From positions 310,001-374,000 of the forward strand of contig NZ_JACYFG010000038.1 in NCBI RefSeq assembly GCF_014803405.1: a DNA stretch of 64,000 bases. The letters are read 5' to 3'. Source of the stretch: Pelagicoccus enzymogenes. Its GTDB lineage: Bacteria; Verrucomicrobiota; Verrucomicrobiia; Opitutales; Opitutaceae. Shown here in pieces: positions 7,753-16,854 of this stretch. The position numbers and the translations under genes were made by a program. Positions within the stretch are counted from its first letter, which is position 1; every line of letters begins with the position of its first letter. The notes under the pieces were generated by a model. That model was not told the origin of the DNA and searched no databases. It saw only the letters and a list, made by a program, of their open reading frames with translations.

Positions 7753-10014
7753 ATGCGTCTCAGAACAAAACTCGTATTATCCACAGCATCGCTTATAGCT
7801 TTGCCAGCCGTTGCAGTCCTTGTCGCTCTGCAATTTCAAGCCGGAAACGTCACTCTATCACTTCTCTCCGCGATAGCGGTCGCGATCGGTGTGGCGGTGA
7901 TGCACTTCTTCGTCGTCAGTCCGATAGACCGTCGCATCAAGTCGGCGGCGACAGCCATCGAAGCGCTTTCGAAAGGTAAGCTTTCGAGCGAATTGGATAC
8001 TGAAAGCAAGGACGAGCTCGGCGATCTCGGCCGTTCCTTGCAGGCCACCTGCTCCGGCCTGAAGAAGACCTTCGAGTCAGAGGAGATAGACTGGGACAAG
8101 GTGGCGGAGTTAAAAGTGATTTCCAAGATAACCGACATGACGAGCATCGTTTCGGAGGCGGACCTGAAGGGCACGATTGTTTCCTGCAACGACAAGTTTT
8201 GCGAGGTCTCCCAGTACGGTCGCGACGAATTGATCGGGCAGGGGCACAACATGACGCGCCACCCCGACATGCCCAAGAGCGTGTTCAAGGAGCTTTGGGG
8301 AACCATCGGTCGAGGCAACATTTTCAGGGGCATGGTCAAGAACCTCAAGAAGGACGGCACTCCTTACTACGTGGACGCTGTGATCGCTCCGGTGATGGGC
8401 GAAAACGGAAAGCCGCGTAAGTATTTGGGAGTTCGATACGACGTGACGGAGTCGGAGATCGAGCGTCAGAACGCGAAGGGAATCTTGTCTGCGATCGATG
8501 ACGCCTTCGCCTATATCGAATTCGATACGAGCGGGAACATCCTCACTGCCAACAAGAACTTCTTGGAAGCGATGGGCTACCAGTTGGACGAAATCGCAGG
8601 CAAGCACCATCGCACTTTCGTGACAAGCGACTACGCCCGCTCGTCGGAGTACGCAGCGTTCTGGGCAGATCTGAAGGATGGAAAGTCCTATTCCGGAAGC
8701 TACAAGCGCATCGCCAAGGGGGGGCGGGAAGTTTGGATACAAGCTGTCTACGCTCCTGTGATGGACGAAGTCGGTCGTGTGATCAAAGTGGTGAAGATCG
8801 CTACGGACGTCACCGAAGCTAAGATCGAATCGATCAACAACGAGCGTCAGCTCGCGGAAGCGAATCGCAACCAGGCAGTGATCGAATTCGACAACAAGGG
8901 AATGATCCTCTCGGCCAACGACAATTTCCTCTCCTGCGTGGGCTATTCGCTGAATGAGATCCAAGGAAGGCACCACAGTATGTTCGTGGACGAAGAGTAT
9001 GCGAAGTCTACTGAGTACGCGCAGTTCTGGACAGATTTGAACAACGGTCGCTTCCAGACCAGCGACTACAAGCGACTTGCCAAGGGTGGTAGGGAAATTT
9101 GGATACAAGCGACTTATAACCCGCGTTTTGACGCTTCGGGAAATGTGAATAAGGTGATCAAGTTTGCCACGGACATCACCGCCAAGAAGGCGGCGGAAGA
9201 AGGGCTAACCCGCACTCTCGCTCTCGTAGCCGAGCATTCGCAGACCTTGGCCTCTGCCGCGGAGGAGCTATCCGCCACTGCGCAAAGCATGAACACCAAT
9301 ACGGCGGATACGGCGCGTCAGGCTGGTGTGGCCAGCTCGGCTTCCGAGCAGGTTGCCACCAACATCTCTATGGTGGCGACAGCAGCCGAAGAGATGAGCG
9401 CCTCGGTGCAGGAGATCGCCAAGAACGCTGCGGAAGCGGCTCAAGTGGGCGCGTCTGCTGTTGGGGTTGCCGCCTCGACCAATGAGACGGTCTCGAAGCT
9501 GGGAGCTTCCAGCGTGGAGATCGGCGAGGTCATCAAGGTTATCACTTCGATCGCGGAGCAGACGAACTTGCTCGCCTTGAATGCTACCATCGAAGCGGCC
9601 CGGGCTGGCGAGGCCGGCAAGGGGTTCGCGGTGGTCGCCAACGAGGTCAAGGAGCTGGCCAAGCAGACGGCCGCTGCCACGGAGGACATCTCGATTAAGA
9701 TTCAAGCGATCCAGACCGACGCTTCCGGAGCGGTCTCCGCGATTGGCGACATTTCGGAGATCATCCGCCGCATTAACGATATTCAGAACGAAATCGCGAG
9801 CGCGGTGGACGAGCAGTCCGCTACAACCAACGAGATTGCTCGCAACGTATCGGAGGCTTCCCGCGGAAGTTCGGAGATTTCCGAGAATATCGTAAACGTC
9901 TCCAGCGCCGCCCAGTACACGACTGAAGGCGCCAACGATACGCTGACGGCGGCCCAAGGTCTGGCCAAATTGTCCTCGGAATTGAAGGCGATCGTAGAGA
10001 ACTCCCGCAATTAG
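7753..10014 (+). CDS. Methyl-accepting chemotaxis protein with three PAS domains
   Basis: 753 residues. Two hydrophobic helices at about 5-27 and 33-55 leave almost no periplasmic loop, so sensing is probably cytoplasmic. A short HAMP-like segment follows. PAS1 (about 125-235) has the Aer-type pattern GHNMTRHPDMP and FRGMVKNLKKDG, suggesting a redox or oxygen ligand. PAS2 (about 245-355) and PAS3 (about 370-475) are near duplicates sharing REVWIQA/REIWIQA and a conserved HH. The MCP signalling domain (480-750) has the intact tip EQTNLLALNA followed by IEAARAGE near residue 605. It is located directly after cheW and is likely the main receptor of this operon. Aerotaxis is an inference from PAS1. 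Confidence 0.95.
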   Translation: MRLRTKLVLSTASLIALPAVAVLVALQFQAGNVTLSLLSAIAVAIGVAVMHFFVVSPIDRRIKSAATAIEALSKGKLSSELDTESKDELGDLGRSLQATCSGLKKTFESEEIDWDKVAELKVISKITDMTSIVSEADLKGTIVSCNDKFCEVSQYGRDELIGQGHNMTRHPDMPKSVFKELWGTIGRGNIFRGMVKNLKKDGTPYYVDAVIAPVMGENGKPRKYLGVRYDVTESEIERQNAKGILSAIDDAFAYIEFDTSGNILTANKNFLEAMGYQLDEIAGKHHRTFVTSDYARSSEYAAFWADLKDGKSYSGSYKRIAKGGREVWIQAVYAPVMDEVGRVIKVVKIATDVTEAKIESINNERQLAEANRNQAVIEFDNKGMILSANDNFLSCVGYSLNEIQGRHHSMFVDEEYAKSTEYAQFWTDLNNGRFQTSDYKRLAKGGREIWIQATYNPRFDASGNVNKVIKFATDITAKKAAEEGLTRTLALVAEHSQTLASAAEELSATAQSMNTNTADTARQAGVASSASEQVATNISMVATAAEEMSASVQEIAKNAAEAAQVGASAVGVAASTNETVSKLGASSVEIGEVIKVITSIAEQTNLLALNATIEAARAGEAGKGFAVVANEVKELAKQTAAATEDISIKIQAIQTDASGAVSAIGDISEIIRRINDIQNEIASAVDEQSATTNEIARNVSEASRGSSEISENIVNVSSAAQYTTEGANDTLTAAQGLAKLSSELKAIVENSRN

Positions 10015-10048
10015 TTTTGAGTCAAGTATCTAAATATAGGATACGTTA

Positions 10049-10423
10049 ATGAAGTCGATCGTGATAGACGATAGTCGTACTGTTCGTAAGATGCTTTGTC
10101 ACTACATGCAGTCTCTAGACATTGAAACGGTGGAGGCTGAGGATGGCTGCGATGCCTTGTCGCTGCTGGGTGAAGAGGATCCTTCGAGCATCGAGATTGC
10201 CTTGGTCGACTGGGACATGCCTCGGATGTCGGGGATCGAGTTTCTTAAGGAGATTCGATCCTGCTCGGAGTTTTCGCATCTGAAGGTGATGATGGTGACT
10301 TCCCATAACAAGCCGGAAGACTTGATGCGGGCGATCGAGCTAGGAGCGAACGAGTTCCTGATGAAGCCCTTCGACGAGGATATGTTTCGTGACAAGATGC
10401 GTATCCTAGGCATGGCCAATTAA
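10049..10423 (+). CDS. Second CheY-like response regulator
   Basis: 124 residues forming a single receiver: acidic pair in VIDDSRTV, phosphoacceptor Asp in ALVDWDMPRMSG, Thr in MVTSHNK and Lys in LMKPFDE. AGGA sits about 8 bases before the ATG. It ends 5 bp before cheB. Two CheY proteins flank the cheA-cheW-MCP core; in other bacteria such pairs divide into a motor-binding CheY and a phosphate-sink CheY, but which is which cannot be read from the sequence. Confidence 0.93.
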   Translation: MKSIVIDDSRTVRKMLCHYMQSLDIETVEAEDGCDALSLLGEEDPSSIEIALVDWDMPRMSGIEFLKEIRSCSEFSHLKVMMVTSHNKPEDLMRAIELGANEFLMKPFDEDMFRDKMRILGMAN

Positions 10424-10428
10424 GCGTG

Positions 10429-11487
10429 ATGAAGAAGATTCGTGTTCTAGTCGTCGATGACACGGCGGTGATGCGTAAAATCGTTTCAGAGGTCGTCGAT
10501 CGCGACCCGGAAATGGAGACGGCTGGAGTGGCCGCGAATGGGCGGATCGCCTTGCAGCGGGTCAACCAGGTGAGTCCCGACTTGATCACGCTGGACATGG
10601 AGATGCCGGAGATGAATGGCATCGAGATGGTGCGCGAGCTGCGCAAGACGCATCCACGCATCCCGGTCATCATGCTGAGTTCCCTCACGGTGAAGGGTGC
10701 GGAGGCAACCTTAGACGCCTTGCAGGCGGGGGCCAGCGACTATGTTGCCAAGCCCGCGCGATCCATCGGAATTCCCGCAACCTTGCAGCAGCTGCAAACG
10801 GAGTTGCTCCCCAAGATTCGCCACTTCTTTCCGAAGAAGAAGGAAGTCTTGCCGGTGCTAGCGCCACGTTCTACGTCGCTCGCTCCGAAGCGTCGGCAAC
10901 GCATCGAAGTGGTCGCGATTGCTACCTCTACCGGAGGCCCGAATGCCTTAGCCCGCGTTTTCGAGCAGTTGAAGGAGCCCTTGCCGGTACCGGTGGTGAT
11001 CGTGCAACACATGCCCCCTATCTTCACGCGCACCCTGGCGGAGCGGCTTGACGCTTGCTCGGGAATGAAGGTGGTGGAAGGCGAGGAGGGGCAGGCGCTG
11101 CAAGCGGGACATGCTTACCTCGCCCCCGGCGGCTACCACATGGAAACCAAACGAGAAGGGGTGCGGGTGGTGTTGCGGCTGAATGAGAATCCTCCCGAGA
11201 ATTCCTGTCGCCCGGCGGCGGACGTGCTTTTCCGTAGCGTGGCGGCTTGCTACGGTGGTTCAACTTTGGCGGTTGTCATGACTGGCATGGGGCGTGATGG
11301 CTTTTTGGGTACGCAAGTCATTTGCGATCGAGGAGGCGTTGCCGTGGCGCAGGACCAAGCTAGCAGTGTCGTGTGGGGAATGCCCAGCTTCTTGGCGAAA
11401 GAGGGATTGGCGGAAAGCGTGTTGCCGCTCGACCAAATTGCTGGGGAAATCTCGAAGCGGGTAAGCGCTTCCATGCAGCTACGCTAG
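10429..11487 (+). CDS. cheB: Protein-glutamate methylesterase CheB
   Basis: 352 residues from the ATG at 10429 (a GTG three bases upstream is an alternative). The N-terminal receiver has phosphoacceptor Asp in LDMEMPEMNG at about residue 56. The methylesterase domain carries the catalytic Ser in ATSTGGPNAL (about S167), His in VQHMPP (about H194) and Asp in TGMGRDGFLG (about D290), so the triad is complete. CheB demethylates and deamidates receptor glutamates and is activated by CheA. It lies directly before cheR, its opposing enzyme. Confidence 0.96.
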   Translation: MKKIRVLVVDDTAVMRKIVSEVVDRDPEMETAGVAANGRIALQRVNQVSPDLITLDMEMPEMNGIEMVRELRKTHPRIPVIMLSSLTVKGAEATLDALQAGASDYVAKPARSIGIPATLQQLQTELLPKIRHFFPKKKEVLPVLAPRSTSLAPKRRQRIEVVAIATSTGGPNALARVFEQLKEPLPVPVVIVQHMPPIFTRTLAERLDACSGMKVVEGEEGQALQAGHAYLAPGGYHMETKREGVRVVLRLNENPPENSCRPAADVLFRSVAACYGGSTLAVVMTGMGRDGFLGTQVICDRGGVAVAQDQASSVVWGMPSFLAKEGLAESVLPLDQIAGEISKRVSASMQLR

Positions 11488-11498
11488 GCCGAACCAGC

Positions 11499-12353
11499 AT
11501 GACGATCTCGGAAGCCCATTTCGCGTTTATCAGCGAACTCGCGAGAGAGCGGGCGGCGATCGTTTTGAAGCCCGGCAAGGAGTATCTCGTTGTCTCGCGC
11601 TTGGAACCGCTTGCCCGTACTAGCGGTTTCGATTCTTTGGACACGTTCGTCGACGAGATGCGGCGGGAGCTGGGATTTGGAAGGCTGCAAAGGATGGCGG
11701 TGGAGGCGTTGACTACGAACGAGACCTTGTTTTTTCGCGATCTGCATCCCTTCGAAGCGATCGAGCAAAAGCTTATTCCGGAAATCATGGCCCGTCGTGC
11801 TTCGGAGCGGCGTATCGATATCTGGTCAGGGGCGAGTTCCACGGGTCAAGAGGCTTACAGCATTGCGATGCTTTTGCGTGAAAAGTTTCCCGAGCTTTGT
11901 AGTTGGAAAGTGAATATTATTGGCACGGACCTTAGCGGTAAAGCGGTGGAAAAGGCCCGAAGCGGAATTTACTCGCAGCTCGAAGTTAATCGCGGCTTGC
12001 CCTTGCCCTTACTGTTCAAGTGTTTCGACAAGTTGGGCGACGATTGGCAGATAAAGCCGGACTTGAAAAAGATGGTGGAGTTTCGCCAGATGAATTTGAT
12101 CGAACCGTGGCAGGGCTTGCCTCGATTCGATTTGGTGATGATGCGAAACGTGCTGATCTACTTCGATCTGCCGACTCGCAAGAAGATTTTGGACGGTATT
12201 CAAAAGGTGATACATCCAGAGGGGGCTCTCTTTTTGGGAGCGTCCGAAACGACTTTGAACGTGGTCGACTGTTGGCAGGTTGAGAATTGCGGGCGTACCT
12301 TGGTCTACCGCGTGCAAGGACGAAGCAGCGTGAAGCCTGCGGTGTCGCCCTAG
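11499..12353 (+). CDS. cheR: Chemotaxis protein methyltransferase CheR
   Basis: 284 residues from the ATG at 11499. The frame is open upstream to 11373, but that extension overlaps the end of cheB and is not CheR-like. An N-terminal helical domain (about 1-75) precedes the SAM-binding Rossmann domain with IWSGASSTGQEAYS, equivalent to the usual CSTGEEPYS, then IIGTDLS and VMMRNVLIYFD. It methylates receptor glutamates using S-adenosylmethionine. It is the last gene of the chemotaxis operon, 11 bp after cheB. No C-terminal pentapeptide-binding or TPR extension is present. Confidence 0.95.
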   Translation: MTISEAHFAFISELARERAAIVLKPGKEYLVVSRLEPLARTSGFDSLDTFVDEMRRELGFGRLQRMAVEALTTNETLFFRDLHPFEAIEQKLIPEIMARRASERRIDIWSGASSTGQEAYSIAMLLREKFPELCSWKVNIIGTDLSGKAVEKARSGIYSQLEVNRGLPLPLLFKCFDKLGDDWQIKPDLKKMVEFRQMNLIEPWQGLPRFDLVMMRNVLIYFDLPTRKKILDGIQKVIHPEGALFLGASETTLNVVDCWQVENCGRTLVYRVQGRSSVKPAVSP

Positions 12354-12415
12354 AGGCGTGTTCGGAGAACCCGCACCACCTGTATACTCGCTAGTCAGTA
12401 CTCGCTTCGAAATTG

Positions 12416-14488
12416 TTACCAGATGATTTCGGAGCTGTAGTCGATGTTTTGGTTTACCAGATGGGTGAAGCCCAGTGTTTGCAGTTGTTGGCGTTCGGAT
12501 TCGCTCCAGATTGGCAGTTTTATGAGTTCTTCGGTGCCGCTGTATTGGGCGGTTTGCGCCTTGGCTAGCAGGAAGGCTTTTGCGGTGAGCAGGCGTTCCG
12601 AGTCGGGGAGTGATTGAATGCTCGATACAGCTTCGTATGGGCTTTTTTTGCTGAGTTCCCTTCCTTTTTCGATGCGGGCGAGGGCTTGATTGAGCTTTGG
12701 GTCGTCGGCTGGGTAGTCGTCGGGAAGCGAGTTACTGGCGATACTGAGGTAGATGTCGTCGTGGAAGGGGTGGGAGTCGATGGCTTGCTTGAGCTCTTTG
12801 TCTTCGAGGTAGGCACTGAGTTCGATGCTGTTGGCGACGATGAGGGTTTCGCTGGGAGTTTGGGCGACGCCGAGGTATGCGATTTTGTTGGGATCGAAGA
12901 GGGATTGCTGCAGGGCTGCAGTTCTGGCGGACTCCAGGATGTTTTGGGCTTTTTCTGGTGGGAGGTCTTTCAGGAGGTGCGGAAGCTGGTCCAGGTTCCT
13001 GACGCTTGCGTTCGAGGTGAATTCGTAGCTGCCGAGGGTATTGTAAACCCAGGTAGGGTCAGCGGAAGAAATGATATTTTGGATACGGTCGGGGGCGATT
13101 TCGTGGGCGGAGAGGATCATGCCGGGGCTGAGGCTCCAAAGCAGTTGCTCTTCGGAGAGCGAGTTCAGGGTCTCTTTGGCGGCGGCGAGATAGGCGGGTG
13201 GCCAGACTTCGAGTTTGCCGATTTCGAGTACCTGCATGAGACGCTCCGGAGTGGGGGCTTCGCGGGTGGTACGGGTTACGATGGCGTCGCTGAAGTCTTT
13301 GTCCGATTGCAGCATGAACCGCTCGAGGGTCTCTAGGATGGGGTGATCGTTCTGCAGGCTCAGATAGAGGGACTTGATGGATTGGAGGTCTTCGACTTGA
13401 TGGAGATAGGCGGTGAATTCTTCTTTGAGGCGGATGATGTGGCAGTGCTCGGGGGCGGCCTTGATCGTCCTGAAGATGCTGGCGTGGTTTTGTTGTTCGG
13501 AGTCGGCTGAAATCCCCTCGCAGATCCAGAGTCCAGCGTCCTCCCATTGGGCAAATCCTTTGGATGCGAAGAGGTGTTTGAAAAAGGGGGCATGCTCGGA
13601 ATCGAACTCGTAGGAGATGTCATGGAAGTCTCCTTGTTGGCGAACCCAATCTGCTGCGGCCGCGGGATGGGCTGCCGCGTAGGAAACGGCGAAAGTCGTT
13701 CTTTCGTAGCCTTGAAGCTTTGAGGCGTAGCTGAGTAGCTGGTTTTGGGCTATGTAGTCGTGGAGTTCCAGGCCGAAGGATATTTCCTCCCAGTCGGTGA
13801 GTTCCCAAAACTGCAAGGCGAGGTCGAAGAGCGACTTAGCGCTTGCTTCGTCGATTATGGCCTGAGGGCTAGCGATTAGCTCTCTGTTTTCCCAGAGCAG
13901 GCTGGGATCGAGCTCAATGAGTGTACCCAGAAGGTCGCTACGGAGTCGGTTCTTGAGTCTCTGGTTTTCAACCTTTGGCAAAAGCTCCAGAAGCGCCATG
14001 GGCTCCATGTAGGATAGGTGGTAGGAAGGGTAGAGCTTGGTTTGGTTTTCTTCGCTGAGCGTTTTGTATTTCGCTTCCGAATACTCGAGAAAGGAGTCGG
14101 GCGCGGTGCGCATCCATTCGGAGTGGAAGGCTCCGCGCAGGTCGTAGTTGGGGTAGTGCCAAATGTCGGGGGAGAGGATGGCCAAGTTTCCTTTCGGGTT
14201 TTGGCGGGCGGCGTAGCAGCCGATGGCGATCATGCGTCCGTATCGCTCGGTTTCGTCATCGAGCGAGAGAGCGTGGTCGAGTTCGCGGCGTGGATCGAAG
14301 GGTTGGGAAAAGGGGAAGCTCGGAACGGTGAAGGTATCGCGTTGCGGACTGGTTGGCGTCTGAAGCTCGGCGTCGGATGTGTCAGCGGTAGTGAGAGGCG
14401 ACGAGAGCTGTGGTTGTCCAAGCCAGAGTCCTAAGGAAAAAGTGGATACGGTTCCAGCGATCAAGCTTATCCGTTTTAGCGTCTTCAT
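12416..14488 (-). CDS. Membrane-anchored alpha-helical repeat protein, unknown function
   Basis: 690 residues. N-terminal signal or anchor at about 5-24, followed by a Thr/Ser/Pro-rich linker and then a long, mostly helical region without recognised catalytic motifs. Short Trp- and Glu-rich helical units suggest HEAT/TPR-like repeats. The start ATG overlaps the stop of the upstream gene by 4 bp, so the two are translationally coupled. The upstream protein has a similar layout (anchor, Pro/Ser linker, helical repeats, about 670 residues), so they may be diverged paralogues acting together in the periplasm. I recognise no family. Confidence 0.8.
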   Translation of the reverse strand: MKTLKRISLIAGTVSTFSLGLWLGQPQLSSPLTTADTSDAELQTPTSPQRDTFTVPSFPFSQPFDPRRELDHALSLDDETERYGRMIAIGCYAARQNPKGNLAILSPDIWHYPNYDLRGAFHSEWMRTAPDSFLEYSEAKYKTLSEENQTKLYPSYHLSYMEPMALLELLPKVENQRLKNRLRSDLLGTLIELDPSLLWENRELIASPQAIIDEASAKSLFDLALQFWELTDWEEISFGLELHDYIAQNQLLSYASKLQGYERTTFAVSYAAAHPAAAADWVRQQGDFHDISYEFDSEHAPFFKHLFASKGFAQWEDAGLWICEGISADSEQQNHASIFRTIKAAPEHCHIIRLKEEFTAYLHQVEDLQSIKSLYLSLQNDHPILETLERFMLQSDKDFSDAIVTRTTREAPTPERLMQVLEIGKLEVWPPAYLAAAKETLNSLSEEQLLWSLSPGMILSAHEIAPDRIQNIISSADPTWVYNTLGSYEFTSNASVRNLDQLPHLLKDLPPEKAQNILESARTAALQQSLFDPNKIAYLGVAQTPSETLIVANSIELSAYLEDKELKQAIDSHPFHDDIYLSIASNSLPDDYPADDPKLNQALARIEKGRELSKKSPYEAVSSIQSLPDSERLLTAKAFLLAKAQTAQYSGTEELIKLPIWSESERQQLQTLGFTHLVNQNIDYSSEIIW

Positions 14489-16482
14489 AGGGTCGTTCCT
14501 CTGTAGAGTGCGTCGTGGATCTTCAGCTTTTCCTCTTGGCTAAGCTGAGGGGAGGTGAGGAGACGTTGGGCCCGGCTCCGCAGGTTGCTCCAGTGGAATT
14601 GGTCGATAGCGGAAGTGAGGACGTTGACGAAGACCTCGGGGGCCTCTTGCCGCAAGAGGAGGAGTTGATCGGTGTTGTCGGTTTCTTCCTGGAAGGCGTT
14701 TGCGGTGCGATAGAGGTAGTCGTGCTGGGTGGAGAGTTGAGCCAGTTCCTGCGAGGTACTGAGTTCTTGCTCGGGCTCGCTATTGTTCAGGCAAAAGGTG
14801 AGGAGGGCGATTTGGGAGCTCGGGGAGCTAAGGTCGCCTGCTTGAAAATAGGAGAGAGCAGTCTGATGATCTGCCGTGTAGGCAAGCGTTTCGCCGATTT
14901 GAGCGGCTTGCCTAGCATTTATGTTTTGAGGCGATTCGTGTTTGAGGATTTCGGTCGAGAGGTAAGGTTTTTGGCGTATCAGGTTTATGAGTACGTCTGT
15001 TTGTTGCTCGAAGGTCCCGCTTTCGAGGATCATGCCGAGTTCCTCGTCTTCCGCGGAGAAAGCTATCATTTGCAGTTGCCGCTGCTTTTCCGAGCCTTGG
15101 AGTGTTTCTATGGAATGTAGGTAGCGTTCGGGATCGAATTGCCAGAGGGTGGCGGCGCTGCGGGTATCGTTGGGGAGAAAGTCCTGAGCTTCGGGGTAAA
15201 GGTCGCAAAGTGCAGCGAAGGTGGCGGCGTCCTTCGCCGATAGCGATTTTTCGAGGGCGGCGTTGAGGACTTCGGCGCTTCGCAGTTCAACAGGGACTTG
15301 GGAGAGGGTGCTCAAGGCGTCGGTGGAGCTGCCGGTGGCGAGTTTGCTGACAAGAGCGATTTGGGCCGTGCCTTGGTCGTATGCGGAGATCAGGCGGATG
15401 AACTCGCTGTCGTCGTAGAATTGGTTGGCAGTGCTTAGGACGAGGTTGCGAGTCCTAGGGCTAAGGTCGGGGATCTTGAGCAGTCTCTCTGCGATTTCGC
15501 GGTTGATGGCGACGCCCATTATTTCGGCGCTGAAGCCGTTGGCGTTTTGCCGCCAGAAGCTGGGGTGTTGGCTGAGGAAATCGAGCAGCTTGCGCTTTTC
15601 TTCGTCGCTGAGGGAGCGTTCGATGAGGTGCCAGACGAAGAGGGCGGAATCGAGGCGTGCGATGGTTTCGGGGGAGGCGGTTCCGCTTTGGGCGATGGCG
15701 CCGACAATGGTAGCGGCTTGTTGGGGTTCTTTGAGGATGAGATGGGTGGCAGCGTCTAGGTAGCGACGTCCTATCTCGATGGCTAACGGGATGTCAGGTT
15801 GGATGCCCTCCTCTAGGTAACGCTTGGAGTTGGTCCAATAGTTGTGGGCGGCTTGAGGGAGTTCTTTTTCGGAAAGTTTAGAGAAGGCCGCTTGGGGACC
15901 GAGAAGTTGGAGCCGGTACGGGAAGAGGAGCTCGGGGTGTTGTTGAGAGATGCCGTCTATGAATTGATCGGCGAGCAAAGAGCGTAGGTCGGGGTCGCCG
16001 ATCAATTCGACGGTGCGGGCGGCTCCGGGGCGATTTTGCAGGCCGAGGTTGAAGAAGACGCCCGAGAGGTTGTCTAGAAGATCTGGATACGTATGGTTCA
16101 GCTGCTCGGTGAAGAGTGCGAGGCCGGAGCTGTCGAGGCTTGCCCATTCCATGTAGAGAGCGAGCGGGAGGTCGCCGCGGAAACGGGTCCAGCCTTCAGG
16201 ATACATGGCTTCGAGGAAATAGGGCATATCTTCGACGGCGAGCTGCTTGGCGAGGGCGTAGTAGCTGGCGCTTTGCAGGGAGAGCGAAGGCTCTTCGAGC
16301 ATTTGCAAGAAACGGTTTCGCCAGAGGGCCCGCAGTTCAGCCGGGGACGAGCTGGAGTGGAAGGCGGGCGCGGCGGATGGACTTTCTTCAGGGGCCGAGG
16401 GGCGAGAGTCGCGCCATTGGGCGACGCCGTAGCCGAGGGCAAGGCCGAGAGGGAGCAGTAGCAGCGAAGAGTGGCGTTTCAC
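14485..16482 (-). CDS. Membrane-anchored alpha-helical repeat protein, unknown function
   Basis: 665 residues. Residues about 5-22 are hydrophobic (LLLLPLGLALGYGVA), followed by a Ser/Pro/Ala linker to about residue 50 and then continuous helical sequence. No catalytic motif is visible. It overlaps the next gene by 4 bp and resembles it in layout. The nearest regulatory candidate is a pair of GTGGTCAGACCAC-type palindromes about 210 bp upstream of the start. Function unknown; a structural or scaffold role in the periplasm is only a guess. Confidence 0.8.
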   Translation of the reverse strand: MKRHSSLLLLPLGLALGYGVAQWRDSRPSAPEESPSAAPAFHSSSSPAELRALWRNRFLQMLEEPSLSLQSASYYALAKQLAVEDMPYFLEAMYPEGWTRFRGDLPLALYMEWASLDSSGLALFTEQLNHTYPDLLDNLSGVFFNLGLQNRPGAARTVELIGDPDLRSLLADQFIDGISQQHPELLFPYRLQLLGPQAAFSKLSEKELPQAAHNYWTNSKRYLEEGIQPDIPLAIEIGRRYLDAATHLILKEPQQAATIVGAIAQSGTASPETIARLDSALFVWHLIERSLSDEEKRKLLDFLSQHPSFWRQNANGFSAEIMGVAINREIAERLLKIPDLSPRTRNLVLSTANQFYDDSEFIRLISAYDQGTAQIALVSKLATGSSTDALSTLSQVPVELRSAEVLNAALEKSLSAKDAATFAALCDLYPEAQDFLPNDTRSAATLWQFDPERYLHSIETLQGSEKQRQLQMIAFSAEDEELGMILESGTFEQQTDVLINLIRQKPYLSTEILKHESPQNINARQAAQIGETLAYTADHQTALSYFQAGDLSSPSSQIALLTFCLNNSEPEQELSTSQELAQLSTQHDYLYRTANAFQEETDNTDQLLLLRQEAPEVFVNVLTSAIDQFHWSNLRSRAQRLLTSPQLSQEEKLKIHDALYRGTTL

Positions 16483-16854
16483 GGGGAGTGGAGCTTTGGG
16501 GTCCAGTCGCGGGCGAGCGGACGGCGCCGTTTGAGGGAGCGGCCCGGAATCGCGTCACACACAACTGAGTTGATGCCGATTCTCATTAGTTTGCCTACGA
16601 GTGTAGGAGTTCCAATAAAATTCGTACAATCTCTTATTCGCGTCACAAAGCGCTTTCGGATTCCATTCCTGCCCAGAAAAGGTGGGAGCCAGTGATCAGA
16701 CCACTCGCTTAGGTGGTCAGACCACTGGAGTCGAGGCGGAGCCGCGGTTTTGGGAAGGAAGGGAGTGGCTGCCGTTTGGGTCGTTCCTTGGCTGGCGAGG
16801 ATTGCCGACCAAGCCAAGCGCTCGAAGCCGACCCGGCTTTTGAGGAGCTTTGTC
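16483..16854. other. Intergenic region with tandem palindromes
   Basis: 372 bp between the start of the 665-residue helical protein and the end of the ABC permease, both on the minus strand. A 112-codon open frame (16479-16817) runs through the palindromes and has no protein-like pattern, so it is not called. The only clear structure is the palindrome pair described separately. No terminator with a T-run was found for the ABC operon. Confidence 0.5.
16691..16726. promoter_or_regulatory. Tandem GntR/FadR-type operator-like palindromes
   Basis: GTGGTCAGACCAC at 16713-16725 is a perfect palindrome around a central A. A second copy at 16692-16704, GTGATCAGACCAC, has one mismatch. Centre-to-centre distance is 21 bp, two helical turns, so bound dimers would sit on one face of the DNA. 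TGGTCnGACCA is the known core of FadR-subfamily GntR operators. The two copies also form an overall inverted repeat with 16-base arms and an 8-base loop, so an RNA hairpin is an alternative. No GntR gene is in the window. Confidence 0.45.

Noticed and set aside
16479-16817. 112-codon open frame on the minus strand
   Set aside because: It runs through the palindromes and a GC-rich spacer, has no protein-like pattern and overlaps the start of a well-supported gene.
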